DNA of 64,000 nucleotides from assembly GCA_902764875.1 (NCBI GenBank), contig CACWXP010000013.1, positions 27,182 through 91,181 of the forward strand. Reading direction: 5' to 3'. Origin of the DNA: an uncultured Eubacteriales bacterium. Lineage in GTDB: Bacteria > Bacillota > Clostridia > Christensenellales > Aristaeellaceae. This document shows positions 43,721-52,336 of this stretch, one piece after another; position 1 is the stretch's first letter, and the number at the start of each line of letters is the position of its first letter. The notes beneath the pieces were generated by a model. It ran no database searches, had not been told where the DNA came from, and saw only the letters and a program-made list of their open reading frames with translations. Both the position numbers and the translations under genes were made by a program.

Positions 43721-44512
43721 ATGGCGAATTATGAAGCTTTACTGGGAGAGCTCTCTCCGCTGTCGAAAAATGTGAAGGACGCCGCGAACACGGCGGTGCG
43801 GTTGCAGAAGGCCATTCAGAAGAACACGGAAACCGGAAACCTGACGGAGGTTAAGAAAAGCCTTGCCGCGCTGGGGGAGGCGATCGCTCTGCTTCAGGAG
43901 CGGACCGACGCGCTTCAGGACGCGGTGGACGCCTTTGACGAGCAGGAATATTTTGTCAGCGGCGATTTCACGCAGCAGCTGCTGGAAGCCTGCGCGGAGA
44001 AAAAGGTAGACGTGAAGGGCGAGAAGGGCGTATACGAGATGTTCCCCTACAAGGTTCGGATCCTGGGGGACAGCGAGCACCCTGCCGAAGTGTATGTGGA
44101 CCGGAAGAAGGTCGCGAGCTACCGGCCGGAATATGTGGCGGAAACGATCCGCCAGGGTCAGATCCGGCTGAACAAGGCAACCTTTAACCCCTCTTCTTTT
44201 ATGGAAGAACTGGCGGCGGCCTATGAGATCACCTGTCTCCGGAACGGGGCCCGGATTGGTTCCACCCAGGCCCTGGGCAAGATTTATAAGAATCTGGCGC
44301 TGATGGCCCGCGCCCGGAAGGAATACGACATGCAGGCTTTTGCCTTCGACCTTTCCAGACTCTTTGAGGCCGGGACGGAAGCATGGAAGACGAAGGACGG
44401 CGCGCGGTACGACTTCGGCACCAGCCGGGACGGCAAAACCGGCATCCGGGTGCTGAGCCGAACGGGCGTGGAATCCTTTATCAGCACGCTTCGAATGATG
44501 AATGACGATTGA
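43721..44512 (+). CDS. unknown protein of the helicase/BrxD-like module
   Basis: 263 residues, no family recognised. Residues ~1-85 are predicted helical with heptad-like Leu/Ala spacing (coiled coil). The middle holds a compact alpha/beta domain (YEMFPYKVRILGDSEHPAEV, YVDRKKVASYRPEYVAETIR). The C-terminal ~100 residues are helical (LALMARARKEYDMQAFAFDLSR). It has no membrane segment, signal peptide or obvious catalytic motif. It sits between the helicase and two ATPases with its own promoter and a GGGAGG site. It is likely an adaptor or DNA-binding partner, which is inference only. Confidence 0.75.
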   Translation: MANYEALLGELSPLSKNVKDAANTAVRLQKAIQKNTETGNLTEVKKSLAALGEAIALLQERTDALQDAVDAFDEQEYFVSGDFTQQLLEACAEKKVDVKGEKGVYEMFPYKVRILGDSEHPAEVYVDRKKVASYRPEYVAETIRQGQIRLNKATFNPSSFMEELAAAYEITCLRNGARIGSTQALGKIYKNLALMARARKEYDMQAFAFDLSRLFEAGTEAWKTKDGARYDFGTSRDGKTGIRVLSRTGVESFISTLRMMNDD

Positions 44513-44529
44513 TCCGGAGGGCAAAAAAC

Positions 44530-45765
44530 ATGGCGGAGCTGAATCTGAGCAGGCAGGAAGGGATTTCCCGGCTTTTGCAGGGAAAAGCGCCCGGGAATGC
44601 GGAACTGCTGCGGGAAACGACGGTCGGTCTGGATTCCCTGACGGAGTTCCTGGGGCGTCAGTATCTGGAAACCTATATTCCTGCTGGCGGAAGCAAGATC
44701 AAATTTGTAACGGGTCTTCAGGGCAGCGGAAAAACCTGCTTCGCGGAAACGATGCTGCTCGGGGCGGCGGCCGCGGACTATCTGACGGTCTCGATTTCCG
44801 CGAAGGAGATCTGGCTGCACGATTTCCGGGGTGTTTATCTGGAAATCCTGCGCCAGTGCGGGCTCGAAGGGATTTTGCGGGGCTGCGCGAATCAGATCAT
44901 CCGCGGAATGGGATACGATCCGGACGCCATTCCAAAAGGGAAAACCCTGATGGATGTGCTGTCCGAAAAGGGAGAGGGTGATGCCTTTTCCAAGGGAGAG
45001 ATCCGTGAGGCGTTGCGCAGGAGTTTTACCAGGAACCCCTTGCTGGACAATACTTTTGCGGTGTGCTGCTCGCTGCTGACGGGCGATCTGTTGGGCTATC
45101 CGGTGCTGGAAAACACCAGCCGGGAGCTGATTTATGCCTGGATGCACGGGGACCCGGCCGTGAAGGCTTCCCAGATGAAGGCTATCGGGATGTCCCCGGT
45201 CCGGGTTTCGAAGTATACGGCCCGGAACCTGCTTCGCTCCCTGTGCGAGGTCATTCATCTGAGCGGCCGACCGGGGTTGCTGGTGGTAATCGACGATCTG
45301 GAGCAGCTGATCAGCAAAAACACGGACGGACAGATCCGCTACACAAAAGGCCGCCGGGAAGACGCTTATGAAAGCATCCGGCAGCTGATCGACGATATCG
45401 ACAGCATGCGCTATGTGCTGTTCCTGTTCTGCATGGATCGGGAGATGGCGGAGGATGAAAGCCTCGGAATCAAGAGCTATCAGGCCCTATGGATGCGGAT
45501 GCAGAATGAGGTGATCAGTCCGCGCTTCAACCGGTTCGCGGATATCGTGGATCTGGACCGCTACGGCGATGAGTCCTACGCGGAAGATCAGATGATGGAA
45601 ATGTCCCGGAAGCTGGCGGACATTCTGAACCGGGAGGGCATAGAGGCTCAGCCGCTGAACCGGGAGAAGGCTGCGGAAATGAAGGCCCGGGCGGTGTTCG
45701 GGAAGCTCGGCATTCCCTATCTGGTCAACCGGATGACGGTGGAAGGAGAGAAGGATCATGGCTGA
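44530..45765 (+). CDS. BrxD-like P-loop ATPase A
   Basis: 411 residues. Walker A FVTGLQGSGKTCFAET is near residue 70. Walker B LLVVIDDLEQLI is near 265, with a preceding helical region (SPVRVSKYTARNLLRSLCEVI) like that of DUF2791/BrxD ATPases of BREX systems. A sensor-like region LFCMDREMAEDESL follows. ATG 44530 has GGAGG nine bases upstream, overlapping nothing; an in-frame ATT/ATG at 44509 would overlap the previous gene. Its stop overlaps the start of ATPase B by 8 nt. Divergent from classic BrxD, so the family call is moderate. Confidence 0.75.
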   Translation: MAELNLSRQEGISRLLQGKAPGNAELLRETTVGLDSLTEFLGRQYLETYIPAGGSKIKFVTGLQGSGKTCFAETMLLGAAAADYLTVSISAKEIWLHDFRGVYLEILRQCGLEGILRGCANQIIRGMGYDPDAIPKGKTLMDVLSEKGEGDAFSKGEIREALRRSFTRNPLLDNTFAVCCSLLTGDLLGYPVLENTSRELIYAWMHGDPAVKASQMKAIGMSPVRVSKYTARNLLRSLCEVIHLSGRPGLLVVIDDLEQLISKNTDGQIRYTKGRREDAYESIRQLIDDIDSMRYVLFLFCMDREMAEDESLGIKSYQALWMRMQNEVISPRFNRFADIVDLDRYGDESYAEDQMMEMSRKLADILNREGIEAQPLNREKAAEMKARAVFGKLGIPYLVNRMTVEGEKDHG

Positions 45766-46954
45766 TTTTTACGCGATGCATGTGATCGAGGCGCTGCGTT
45801 CCGGCGTTCCTTCCCGTGCGGTCGGGGCCTATTTTTCCGAAGCTCGGCCGGGCATGATGAAGAAGATTGAAGGCCGGATGGAGGCGGTGCGCGCCGGTGG
45901 ACCCTCCGACGGCATGATTTTCACCGGCCATTACGGCGAGGGGAAAACGCATTTGCTGAATACGGTGTTCAGCGCCGCAACGCAGAACAATATGGCGGTT
46001 TCCTATGTGGCGCTGGGCAAGGAAACGCCCATGAGCAATCTGCCGGTTTTGTATCAGAAAATCATTGCCAACACCTATTTGCCGGGGGCGGCGCAGCCGG
46101 GATTTCGCCAGAAGATGGAGGAACTGACGCCCGGAAGCGGCGTGACCGGGGATCTGCTGGCGTTTTCGGCAAAGGAGCTGGAGACGGACAAACTGTATTA
46201 TCTCCTGCGGGCGATGCTCGGAACTCAGGAGGAAGAGGAACGGACGTCTTTCCTGGGCGATCTGGAGGGCGACTTCGTTTCCAATGATGTCATCAAGCGC
46301 TGCTATCGCCGGGTGCAGGGCCAGGTGGCAAAGTTCAACCAGAATTTCGTGAAAACCCGCCATATCGGGGATTATTTTTGCTTCATGAGCCATTTTTTCC
46401 GCCGGATCGGGCTGGATGGATGGGTGATCCTTTTTGACGAAGCGGAACTGATCGGCCGGATGGGGAAGAAGACCCGTCTGAAATCCTATCGGGAGATGCA
46501 GCGGTTCCTCTCGCCCGGGGATCAGCTGGAAAGTGTTTTCTCGCTGTTCGCGCTCAGCTCTTCCTACGCGGAGGACGTGATCGACAAGAAACATGAAATG
46601 GAGAATGCGGAGGCGGAATATGCGGAGGATCCTGCCGGCTTGAAGGCGATCAGGGCAACGCTGAACGCGATGCTGAACGCGCCGGAGCTGGCCAAGCTGA
46701 CTCCGGCGGAAACCCTGCGGATTCTTGAAAGCATTCAGGAATTCCACGGGAAGGCATATGAATGGCATCCGCAGGTGTCGCCGGAGACAATCTATGCCGA
46801 GACGGAAGCGGGCGGCTATTTGCTGCGGACAAAAATCCGCGCCGCAATCGAGTATTTTGACCAGCTGTATCAGTACGGGGAAGCCGGGAAGACCAAAATC
46901 ACCGAACTCGGAAAGGAATCCTTCGAAGAGGACGAAACCCCGGAACTGCCGTGA
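45758..46954 (+). CDS. BrxD-like (DUF2791 family) P-loop ATPase B
   Basis: 398 residues. The start VIEALRSGVPSRAVGAYF matches the family's N-terminal signature. Walker A is FTGHYGEGKTHLLNTVF (~55). VSYVALGKETPMSNLPVLYQ and the Walker B WVILFDEAELIG (~226) follow as in BrxD. BrxD is the ATPase of BREX type 2-like phage defence, where it accompanies a large helicase. Here no PglX, PglZ or PglW homologue is present. ATGGCTGA overlap with ATPase A implies coupled synthesis, as for subunits of one complex. Confidence 0.85.
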   Translation: MADFYAMHVIEALRSGVPSRAVGAYFSEARPGMMKKIEGRMEAVRAGGPSDGMIFTGHYGEGKTHLLNTVFSAATQNNMAVSYVALGKETPMSNLPVLYQKIIANTYLPGAAQPGFRQKMEELTPGSGVTGDLLAFSAKELETDKLYYLLRAMLGTQEEEERTSFLGDLEGDFVSNDVIKRCYRRVQGQVAKFNQNFVKTRHIGDYFCFMSHFFRRIGLDGWVILFDEAELIGRMGKKTRLKSYREMQRFLSPGDQLESVFSLFALSSSYAEDVIDKKHEMENAEAEYAEDPAGLKAIRATLNAMLNAPELAKLTPAETLRILESIQEFHGKAYEWHPQVSPETIYAETEAGGYLLRTKIRAAIEYFDQLYQYGEAGKTKITELGKESFEEDETPELP

Positions 46955-46973
46955 AACCGGACCAAACGCAAAC

Positions 46974-47038
46974 GGACCGGAGGGCGCAGGCCACAGTGCG
47001 GCCTGCGTTAACTGCAGACCAAGACCCTGCATCTTCCG
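46974..47038 (+). repeat. cruciform repeat (family 2), partly decayed
   Basis: GGACC, then CGCAGGC (46985-46991) paired with GCCTGCG (47001-47007), then GCAGACC without its full partner and a CTTCCGCCCCGTTCC right end. About 45 bp match the 50743-50811 copy closely. Confidence 0.75.
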
Positions 47039-47123
47039 CCCCGTTCCTTGTACAAAAATAATACGGATTGAGTTGAAATCTGACCCGTCAGCGATAGCGG
47101 TGAAAAAGAAAGGACGAAAGAAA

Positions 47124-48236
47124 ATGAAAATCGGTTGCGTAAAGGAAATCAAGAACAATGAGTACCGGGTCGGCCTGACGCCGGACAACGTGAAGGCCTA
47201 TGTGGCCGCTGGCCACCATGTCTATATGGAAAAGGGCGCGGGCGTCGGCTCCGGCTTTGCGGACACGGAATATGTGGAAGCCGGCGCAAGCCTCATCGAC
47301 AACGCGGCGGACGTCTGGCACCTGGTGGATATGATGATCAAGGTCAAGGAGCCCCTGGAGGAGGAGTACCCCCTCTTCTACGACGGCCTGATTCTCTATA
47401 CCTACCTCCACCTCGCGGCGGACAAGGAGCAGATGGACGCCCTGCTCGCCGGCAAGGTGAAGGCCGTGGCCTATGAAACCATCCAGGAGACGGACGGCTC
47501 CCTGCCCTGTCTGGCCCCCATGTCCCAGATCGCGGGCCGCTTGTCCATCCAGGAAGGCGCCAAGTATCTGGAAAAGAAATTCGGCGGTGCCGGCATGCTG
47601 CTGGCCGGCGTGCCCGGAACCCCCAAGGCGAATGTGGTCATCCTGGGCGGCGGAACGGTCGGCATGAACGCCTGTAAGATCGCCGTCGGCATGGGCGCCA
47701 ATGTCACGATTCTCGATGTGAACCTCAAGCGTCTCGAGCAGCTGGACAATTTGTTCGGCGCCCATATCCAGACCCTGGTCAGCACCGACAGCAACATCGA
47801 GCGCGTCGTGAAGGACGCGGATCTGGTCATCGGCTCCGTGCTGATCCCCGGCGGCTCCACGCCGAAGCTCTTCAAAAAGAAATATCTGCCCGAAATGAAG
47901 GACGGCGCGGTCTTTGTGGATGTGGCTATCGACCAGGGCGGCTGCGGCGAAAGCAGCCACGTCACCACCCATGACGATCCCGTCTATGTCGAGCAGGGCG
48001 TCGTCCATTACTGCGTGGGCAACATGCCCGGTGCCGTCCCGCGCACTAGCACCATCGCCCTCACGAACGCGACCCTCCGCTACGGCCTGCAGATCGCGGA
48101 AGCCGGCCTCGAGGAAGCCGCGAAGAAGAGCAGCGTCATCGCCTCCGGCGTCAACTGCTACCTCGGAAAGCTGACGAACGAAAACGTGGCCAAAGCCCAC
48201 GGCTATGAATACGCAAACCTGAACGAACTGATCTGA
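47124..48236 (+). CDS. ald: alanine dehydrogenase
   Basis: 370 residues, the family's length. The N-terminus MKIGCVKEIKNNEYRVGLTP carries the substrate-binding Arg. Further marks are MMIKVKEPLEEEYP (catalytic Lys), YTYLHLA (His), the NAD-binding VVILGGGTVGMNAC, and GSVLIPGGSTPKLF with DVAIDQGGCGE. It catalyses reversible NAD-dependent deamination of L-alanine to pyruvate. ATG 47124 has AAAGGAC upstream. Much longer upstream starts in this frame run through the ATPase gene and are rejected. It follows a family 2 repeat and ends before a family 3 hairpin. Confidence 0.96.
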   Translation: MKIGCVKEIKNNEYRVGLTPDNVKAYVAAGHHVYMEKGAGVGSGFADTEYVEAGASLIDNAADVWHLVDMMIKVKEPLEEEYPLFYDGLILYTYLHLAADKEQMDALLAGKVKAVAYETIQETDGSLPCLAPMSQIAGRLSIQEGAKYLEKKFGGAGMLLAGVPGTPKANVVILGGGTVGMNACKIAVGMGANVTILDVNLKRLEQLDNLFGAHIQTLVSTDSNIERVVKDADLVIGSVLIPGGSTPKLFKKKYLPEMKDGAVFVDVAIDQGGCGESSHVTTHDDPVYVEQGVVHYCVGNMPGAVPRTSTIALTNATLRYGLQIAEAGLEEAAKKSSVIASGVNCYLGKLTNENVAKAHGYEYANLNELI

Positions 48237-48241
48237 AAAAT

Positions 48242-48273
48242 GGCGCCACGGGGGCGAAAGCTCCGGTGGCGCC
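48242..48273. repeat. family 3 hairpin, variant
   Basis: GGCGCCAC (48242-48249) pairs with GTGGCGCC (48266-48273) just past the ald stop; it may act as its terminator. The remaining gap to 48522 is AT-rich and shows no gene. Confidence 0.6.
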
Positions 48274-48522
48274 TTCGTTGGATTCAATTTCTGCTGGCGC
48301 ATGTGTTAAAACCCGGCATATTCCCGAAATGTGCAGGATAAGCGGAAGAATTCGAAGATCATGGCATATAGGGTGTTGATTCGGAAAATCATCCACAATG
48401 TTTTACATTTTTGGAAAGAAGAAGCATGGGAAAAGTATAAACTTTACAAAAGATATTGAATTTTATAAAGAAATGTGGCAAAATCAATACGAACTTTCCA
48501 AAAATGGAAAGGAAGTGTAAAG

Positions 48523-49839
48523 ATGAAATACCATGATGTGCGAACAGCCGGCTTTGAAATGACACCTTCAGAGAAACGGGAACTGTATGAAAATAGATAT
48601 AACAGTGAAGCGGCGATTCGTTTGGGTTTTCCGATAAACGGGTATGACGCTTTTATTCTCCTGAACGGAGAGTTGGTGTCATTGGTTTCTTCCATTTATC
48701 AAATGGACAAAAAGCTTTCTTTACTGATCAGTCGGATTCCTCCTGATGCAATGGATCAGTTTGTCACAAACTCGCTGATTGATGAAATCCAGCAGAGCAA
48801 CGAAGTAGAGAATGTCAACAGCACAAGAAAAGAGATTAAGGATGCATATACGACGCTGGCGAGCGGTTCACGCAATAAACGATTCGAGGGAATGGTCAGG
48901 AAATATGCGCTCCTTCGGATGAATGAAGATATTCCGTTGGCAACTTGCAGCGATATTCGAAATTTGTATAATGATTTTATACTTGATGAGGTGGTAAGGG
49001 AAAATCCGGATGACGCTCCGGATGGTGTGATTTTCCGAAAAAATCCGGTTCATGTTTCCGAATCGCATGGAGAGGATATTCATGACGGTCTTTTCCCGGA
49101 AACGGCCATTGTCAAGGCAATGGATGCCGCATTGACCGTTTTGAACAGCGAGACGATGGATGATACGATCCGGGCGGCATTGTTTCACTATTTCTTCGGG
49201 TATATTCATCCATTTTATAACGGAAACGGAAGAATGTCCCGGTTTATCAGCAGCTACGTGCTGTCGCGGCAGTTTTCCAATGCGGCGTGTCTGCGGACAT
49301 CCTATGTGATCAAGCAGCATAGAAGCAGGTATTATGAATTGTTCCGGCATGCGAACGATAAGCAAAATATGGGAGAGTTGACGGAATTTGTTATCGGATA
49401 TCTGCTGTTCTTCCGGGAGGCTGTCGAGGATACTTATCAGATCCTGAATGAAAAATATTTGCTGTATCAGAAATATGAGAAGACGTTGAAGGCGTGGCTG
49501 AACAAACGGATTCCTGGACTGACAACCGGGCAGGTTTCCTGTTTTGTTTATTTGCTGCAATTGGAATTGTTTGGCGAATCGGATGCAGATATACAAAAGG
49601 TTGCCTCTTTGATGGAATGCGGACGGGTAACAGCAAGAAAGATTCTGTCTGAAGCGAATGATATTGTTTATTTTTCAAAAGACGGGAGAAAACAGATATG
49701 GCATGTAAGGCTGGATGTTGAAAACACTGAAGATGTAGTACGCGCCAATGGGGCAAAGGCTCCGGTGGAGCCTGCACCAATGGGGACAGACCCCATTGGC
49801 GCAGTGCAAGGTGATCTTCTGAATGGAAAGATATGTTGA
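48523..49839 (+). CDS. Fic domain protein with N-terminal inhibitory helix and repeat-derived tail
   Basis: 438 residues. The Fic core HPFYNGNGRMSR starts at residue 229 with the catalytic His and phosphate-binding loop intact. SNEVEN at residues 92-97 fits the (S/T)xxxE(G/N) auto-inhibitory motif of class II Fic enzymes, which transfer AMP to proteins. A C-terminal winged-helix-like segment (QKVASLMECGRVTARKIL) follows. The last ~30 residues, from ANGAKAPVEPAPMGTDPIGA, are encoded by family 3 and family 1 palindromes. ATG 48523 follows AAAGGAAG. Lower GC than flanking genes suggests acquisition. Confidence 0.9.
   Translation: MKYHDVRTAGFEMTPSEKRELYENRYNSEAAIRLGFPINGYDAFILLNGELVSLVSSIYQMDKKLSLLISRIPPDAMDQFVTNSLIDEIQQSNEVENVNSTRKEIKDAYTTLASGSRNKRFEGMVRKYALLRMNEDIPLATCSDIRNLYNDFILDEVVRENPDDAPDGVIFRKNPVHVSESHGEDIHDGLFPETAIVKAMDAALTVLNSETMDDTIRAALFHYFFGYIHPFYNGNGRMSRFISSYVLSRQFSNAACLRTSYVIKQHRSRYYELFRHANDKQNMGELTEFVIGYLLFFREAVEDTYQILNEKYLLYQKYEKTLKAWLNKRIPGLTTGQVSCFVYLLQLELFGESDADIQKVASLMECGRVTARKILSEANDIVYFSKDGRKQIWHVRLDVENTEDVVRANGAKAPVEPAPMGTDPIGAVQGDLLNGKIC
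49742..49772. repeat. family 3 hairpin inside the fic 3' end
   Basis: GCGCCAATGGGG followed by AGGCTCCGGTGGAGCCT: a family 1 half-arm plus a family 3 hairpin. Confidence 0.6.
49773..49803. repeat. 31-nt palindromic repeat (family 1), in frame at fic 3' end
   Basis: Arms TGCACCAATGGGG and CCCCATTGGCGCA with loop ACAGA. Confidence 0.9.
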
Positions 49840-49881
49840 AAGAGAGGGTGCAGACATAGACATAGAAGGGAGGCAGGCCAA

Positions 49882-50739
49882 ATGGATTATTTTCCGTCGA
49901 CACCGATGATCGTTGACTCAAACCGTATCCTGTATACAGCGTCCCCCTTTGCCCGCAGTTCGCTCCTGCATCTCCAGGAAATCGGCGAGCTGAAGGCCCT
50001 CCAGGCGCATACCTCCAGCCGCGAAAATCTGCAGTCCTATCTCTTTTTCACGGTGCTGAAGGGCGCTGGCAGCTTATCATACAGAGGCAGAAACTACGAT
50101 CTTCACGAAGGCAGCTGTATCTTTATTGACTGCCGCGAGCCCTACAGCCACACGACGGATACGGATCTATGGACCATCTGCTGGATCCATTTCGACGGCC
50201 CGTCCATGGCCTCGGTTTATGCGAAATACTGTGAGCGGGGCGGCCGGCCGGTTTTTGCGCCCGAAAAACCGGGGCACGCCCGGGAACTCTGGACCGCCCT
50301 GATGGCCACCGCGAAGTCTTCGGATTACATGCGGGATATGAAGATCAACGCGACCCTTGCGGAACTGCTGGTCTCCGTGATGGCGGAATCCTGGCATCCG
50401 GAGGAAAAGCCCCTTGCGTCCAAGCGGGCGTCCGTGGCGAAGGTCCGGGAGTATATAGATCAGCATTATGCCGAACAGATCACCCTGGATTCCCTGGCCG
50501 CAAAGTTCTATATCAATAAGTACTATCTCTCAAAATCCTTCAAAAGGCAGTTCGGCCAGAATATCTCCGCCTATCTGCAAAGCGTAAGAATCACTAAAGC
50601 AAAACAGCTTCTCCGTTTCACCGATAAAACACTCGAAGAAATCGGCGAAGCCGTGGGCATCACCCCCGCCCGCTATTTCTCCGAGGTCTTCCGCGCAGTG
50701 GAAGGCCTGCCCCCAACCCAATACCGCAAACAATGGTAA
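49882..50739 (+). CDS. AraC-family transcriptional regulator with cupin domain
   Basis: 285 residues. The N-terminal AraC-binding cupin has GRNYDLHEGSCIFIDCREPYSH and WTICWIHFDG. The C-terminal HTH pair is QITLDSLAAKFYINKYYLSKSFKRQFG and TLEEIGEAVGITPARYFSEVF. GGGAGG is eight bases before the ATG. It converges on manC, with the cruciform repeat between them. It may control the GDP-fucose genes, where a 21-bp-spaced direct repeat lies between gmd and the next gene, but this is inference. Confidence 0.9.
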   Translation: MDYFPSTPMIVDSNRILYTASPFARSSLLHLQEIGELKALQAHTSSRENLQSYLFFTVLKGAGSLSYRGRNYDLHEGSCIFIDCREPYSHTTDTDLWTICWIHFDGPSMASVYAKYCERGGRPVFAPEKPGHARELWTALMATAKSSDYMRDMKINATLAELLVSVMAESWHPEEKPLASKRASVAKVREYIDQHYAEQITLDSLAAKFYINKYYLSKSFKRQFGQNISAYLQSVRITKAKQLLRFTDKTLEEIGEAVGITPARYFSEVFRAVEGLPPTQYRKQW

Positions 50740-50742
50740 AAC

Positions 50743-50811
50743 GGACCGGAGGGCGCAGGCTACAGTGCGGCCTGCGTTATTCGCAGACCAAAGGTCTGCT
50801 TCTTTTGGTCC
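50743..50811. repeat. best-preserved cruciform repeat (family 2), possible bidirectional terminator
   Basis: Outer stem GGACC (50743-50747)/GGTCC (50807-50811). Hairpin 1 is CGCAGGC (50754-50760)/GCCTGCG (50770-50776). Hairpin 2 is GCAGACC (50783-50789)-AAA-GGTCTGC (50793-50799). It sits between the convergent AraC and manC genes and could end both transcripts. Confidence 0.8.
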
Positions 50812-50849
50812 ATTTTCCGGTTCGGTGAATCAATAAGCCTTTATTCTCG

Positions 50850-52199
50850 TTACTTGATTAAATCCGGCCAAGGATGTTTCTGCTTGTCAGCAACAGAAAT
50901 CTCCGCGCCAAGCTGCACCTCCGTCAGCTGCAGCCCTTCCGCCCCCGCAATCACGGTATGCTTCTGCCCGGCCTGCATCCGGATCACGTCCCCGACGCCG
51001 ATCTCCCGAACCTCCCCGTCAACAACAGCCTGCCCGTTTCCGCTGATCACGGTCCAGATCTCGTCCCGGTGCTCGTGGCTGTGATAGTTCATCCTGTGAT
51101 TTGGGTTCAGCGTGACCTTCACGGTCAGGCTGTTTTTTTCAACGTCCAGCACCCGATAGCTGCCCCAGCTCTTCTCGGCAAACATGACCTGCTGATCAAT
51201 GGCGTCGACGAAGGGCTTGATGTAGCTGCTCTGCTCTTTGTCGGAAACCAGAATCCCCTCCGGCGAGGCCGCGATCACGGCGTCCCGGATCCCCATGGCC
51301 AGAATCGGCACCCCCAGTTCGTTGATGATGTGGAGATTCCGGCAGGTGTCGTTCATCTGCGCATTGCCGAGGATATTCTCCTCCATGGCCTCCGTCAGCG
51401 TGTTCCACGTGCCCAGATCCTTCCAGGTCCCGGAATACCGCAAAACCTCCAGCGATGTTTCCTGCTCCACAACTGCATAGTCGAAAGAAATCTTCTTCAG
51501 CTCCGCGTAATGGTCGAATAAATACCGGTAATCGGAAGATCCCAGCAGCTCCCGGCTCTTTTCCAGCACATAGCGCAGCCTGTAAGCAAATACGCCGCCG
51601 TTCCACAGGGCGCCGCCAGCGATGTATTCCTCCGCCTTTTCTTTGGAAGGCTTTTCGGTGAAAGTATATGCCGGTTTCCCGTCCGTGGGCGCGGAGGATC
51701 CCGCCGCGCCGGCAGCAGGCTTGATGTATCCGTATTTTTCGGAAGGATAGGTGGGCTCGATGCCCATCAGCACCAGGTTCTTCCGTCCCTTTCGGGCTTC
51801 CTCGCAAAGATCCCGCACGCATTCGAAATACGCCTCGTCCACATAGGGATCCACCGGGCACACCACCACGGCCTCGTCGGCGCCCACCCCCCGCACGTCG
51901 TGCAGGTAAGCCGTCGCCAGGGCGATGGCCGGAAAGGTGTCCCGCCGGCAGGGCTCGATGGAAATCCCCACGTCTTCGCCCAGCTGGTTGTGAATCGCGG
52001 AGACCTGGGTTTTCGCCGTGGCGATGGTCACCGTCGCCTCCGGATCCACGGCCCGGATCTGGCGGTAAACCCGCTGAACCATGGATTCGTAGGAACCGTC
52101 CGCCCTGGGAAAGATCTGGATGAACTGCTTCGAGCGGATGTCGTTGGAAAGCGGCCACAGGCGTTTGCCGGAGCCGCCGGAGAGAAGAATAATGTTCAT
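50850..52199 (-). CDS. manC: mannose-1-phosphate guanylyltransferase/mannose-6-phosphate isomerase
   Basis: 449 residues, bifunctional type. The nucleotidyltransferase domain starts IILLSGGSGKRLWPLSND and has IRSKQF. The C-terminal cupin isomerase domain has NYHSHEHRDEIWTVISG and GDVIRMQAGQKHT. It makes GDP-mannose, the substrate of Gmd. Last gene of the gmd-fcl-manC run, separated from fcl by a 137-bp gap with a family 1 repeat. AAAGG precedes the ATG. Confidence 0.95.
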   Translation of the reverse strand: MNIILLSGGSGKRLWPLSNDIRSKQFIQIFPRADGSYESMVQRVYRQIRAVDPEATVTIATAKTQVSAIHNQLGEDVGISIEPCRRDTFPAIALATAYLHDVRGVGADEAVVVCPVDPYVDEAYFECVRDLCEEARKGRKNLVLMGIEPTYPSEKYGYIKPAAGAAGSSAPTDGKPAYTFTEKPSKEKAEEYIAGGALWNGGVFAYRLRYVLEKSRELLGSSDYRYLFDHYAELKKISFDYAVVEQETSLEVLRYSGTWKDLGTWNTLTEAMEENILGNAQMNDTCRNLHIINELGVPILAMGIRDAVIAASPEGILVSDKEQSSYIKPFVDAIDQQVMFAEKSWGSYRVLDVEKNSLTVKVTLNPNHRMNYHSHEHRDEIWTVISGNGQAVVDGEVREIGVGDVIRMQAGQKHTVIAGAEGLQLTEVQLGAEISVADKQKHPWPDLIK

Positions 52200-52250
52200 A
52201 TAATACCTTTCTGTGGACAGATTTGGATCACGGGGGTAGAGTCTGTTTTA

Positions 52251-52281
52251 TGCGCCACGGGGGACAGACCCCATTGGCGCA
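52251..52281. repeat. 31-nt palindromic repeat (family 1), between fcl and manC
   Basis: Arms TGCGCCACGGGGG and CCCCATTGGCGCA with loop ACAGA. More CAATGGCGCA-like sequence follows near 52305. Confidence 0.85.
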
Positions 52282-52336
52282 GCACCAGGTGCACCGCAGA
52301 CCACAATGGCGCAAGCCCGGATGTCCCCGCACTCCC

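Noticed and set aside
42086-46954. Complete BREX system
   Set aside because: No PglX methyltransferase, PglZ, BrxL or PglW homologue is present between 41 and 48 kb, so only the BrxD resemblance is claimed.
46725-48236. Longer alanine dehydrogenase start
   Set aside because: The first 133 codons overlap the BrxD-like gene and a repeat in another frame; the family N-terminus MKIGCVKEI begins at 47124.
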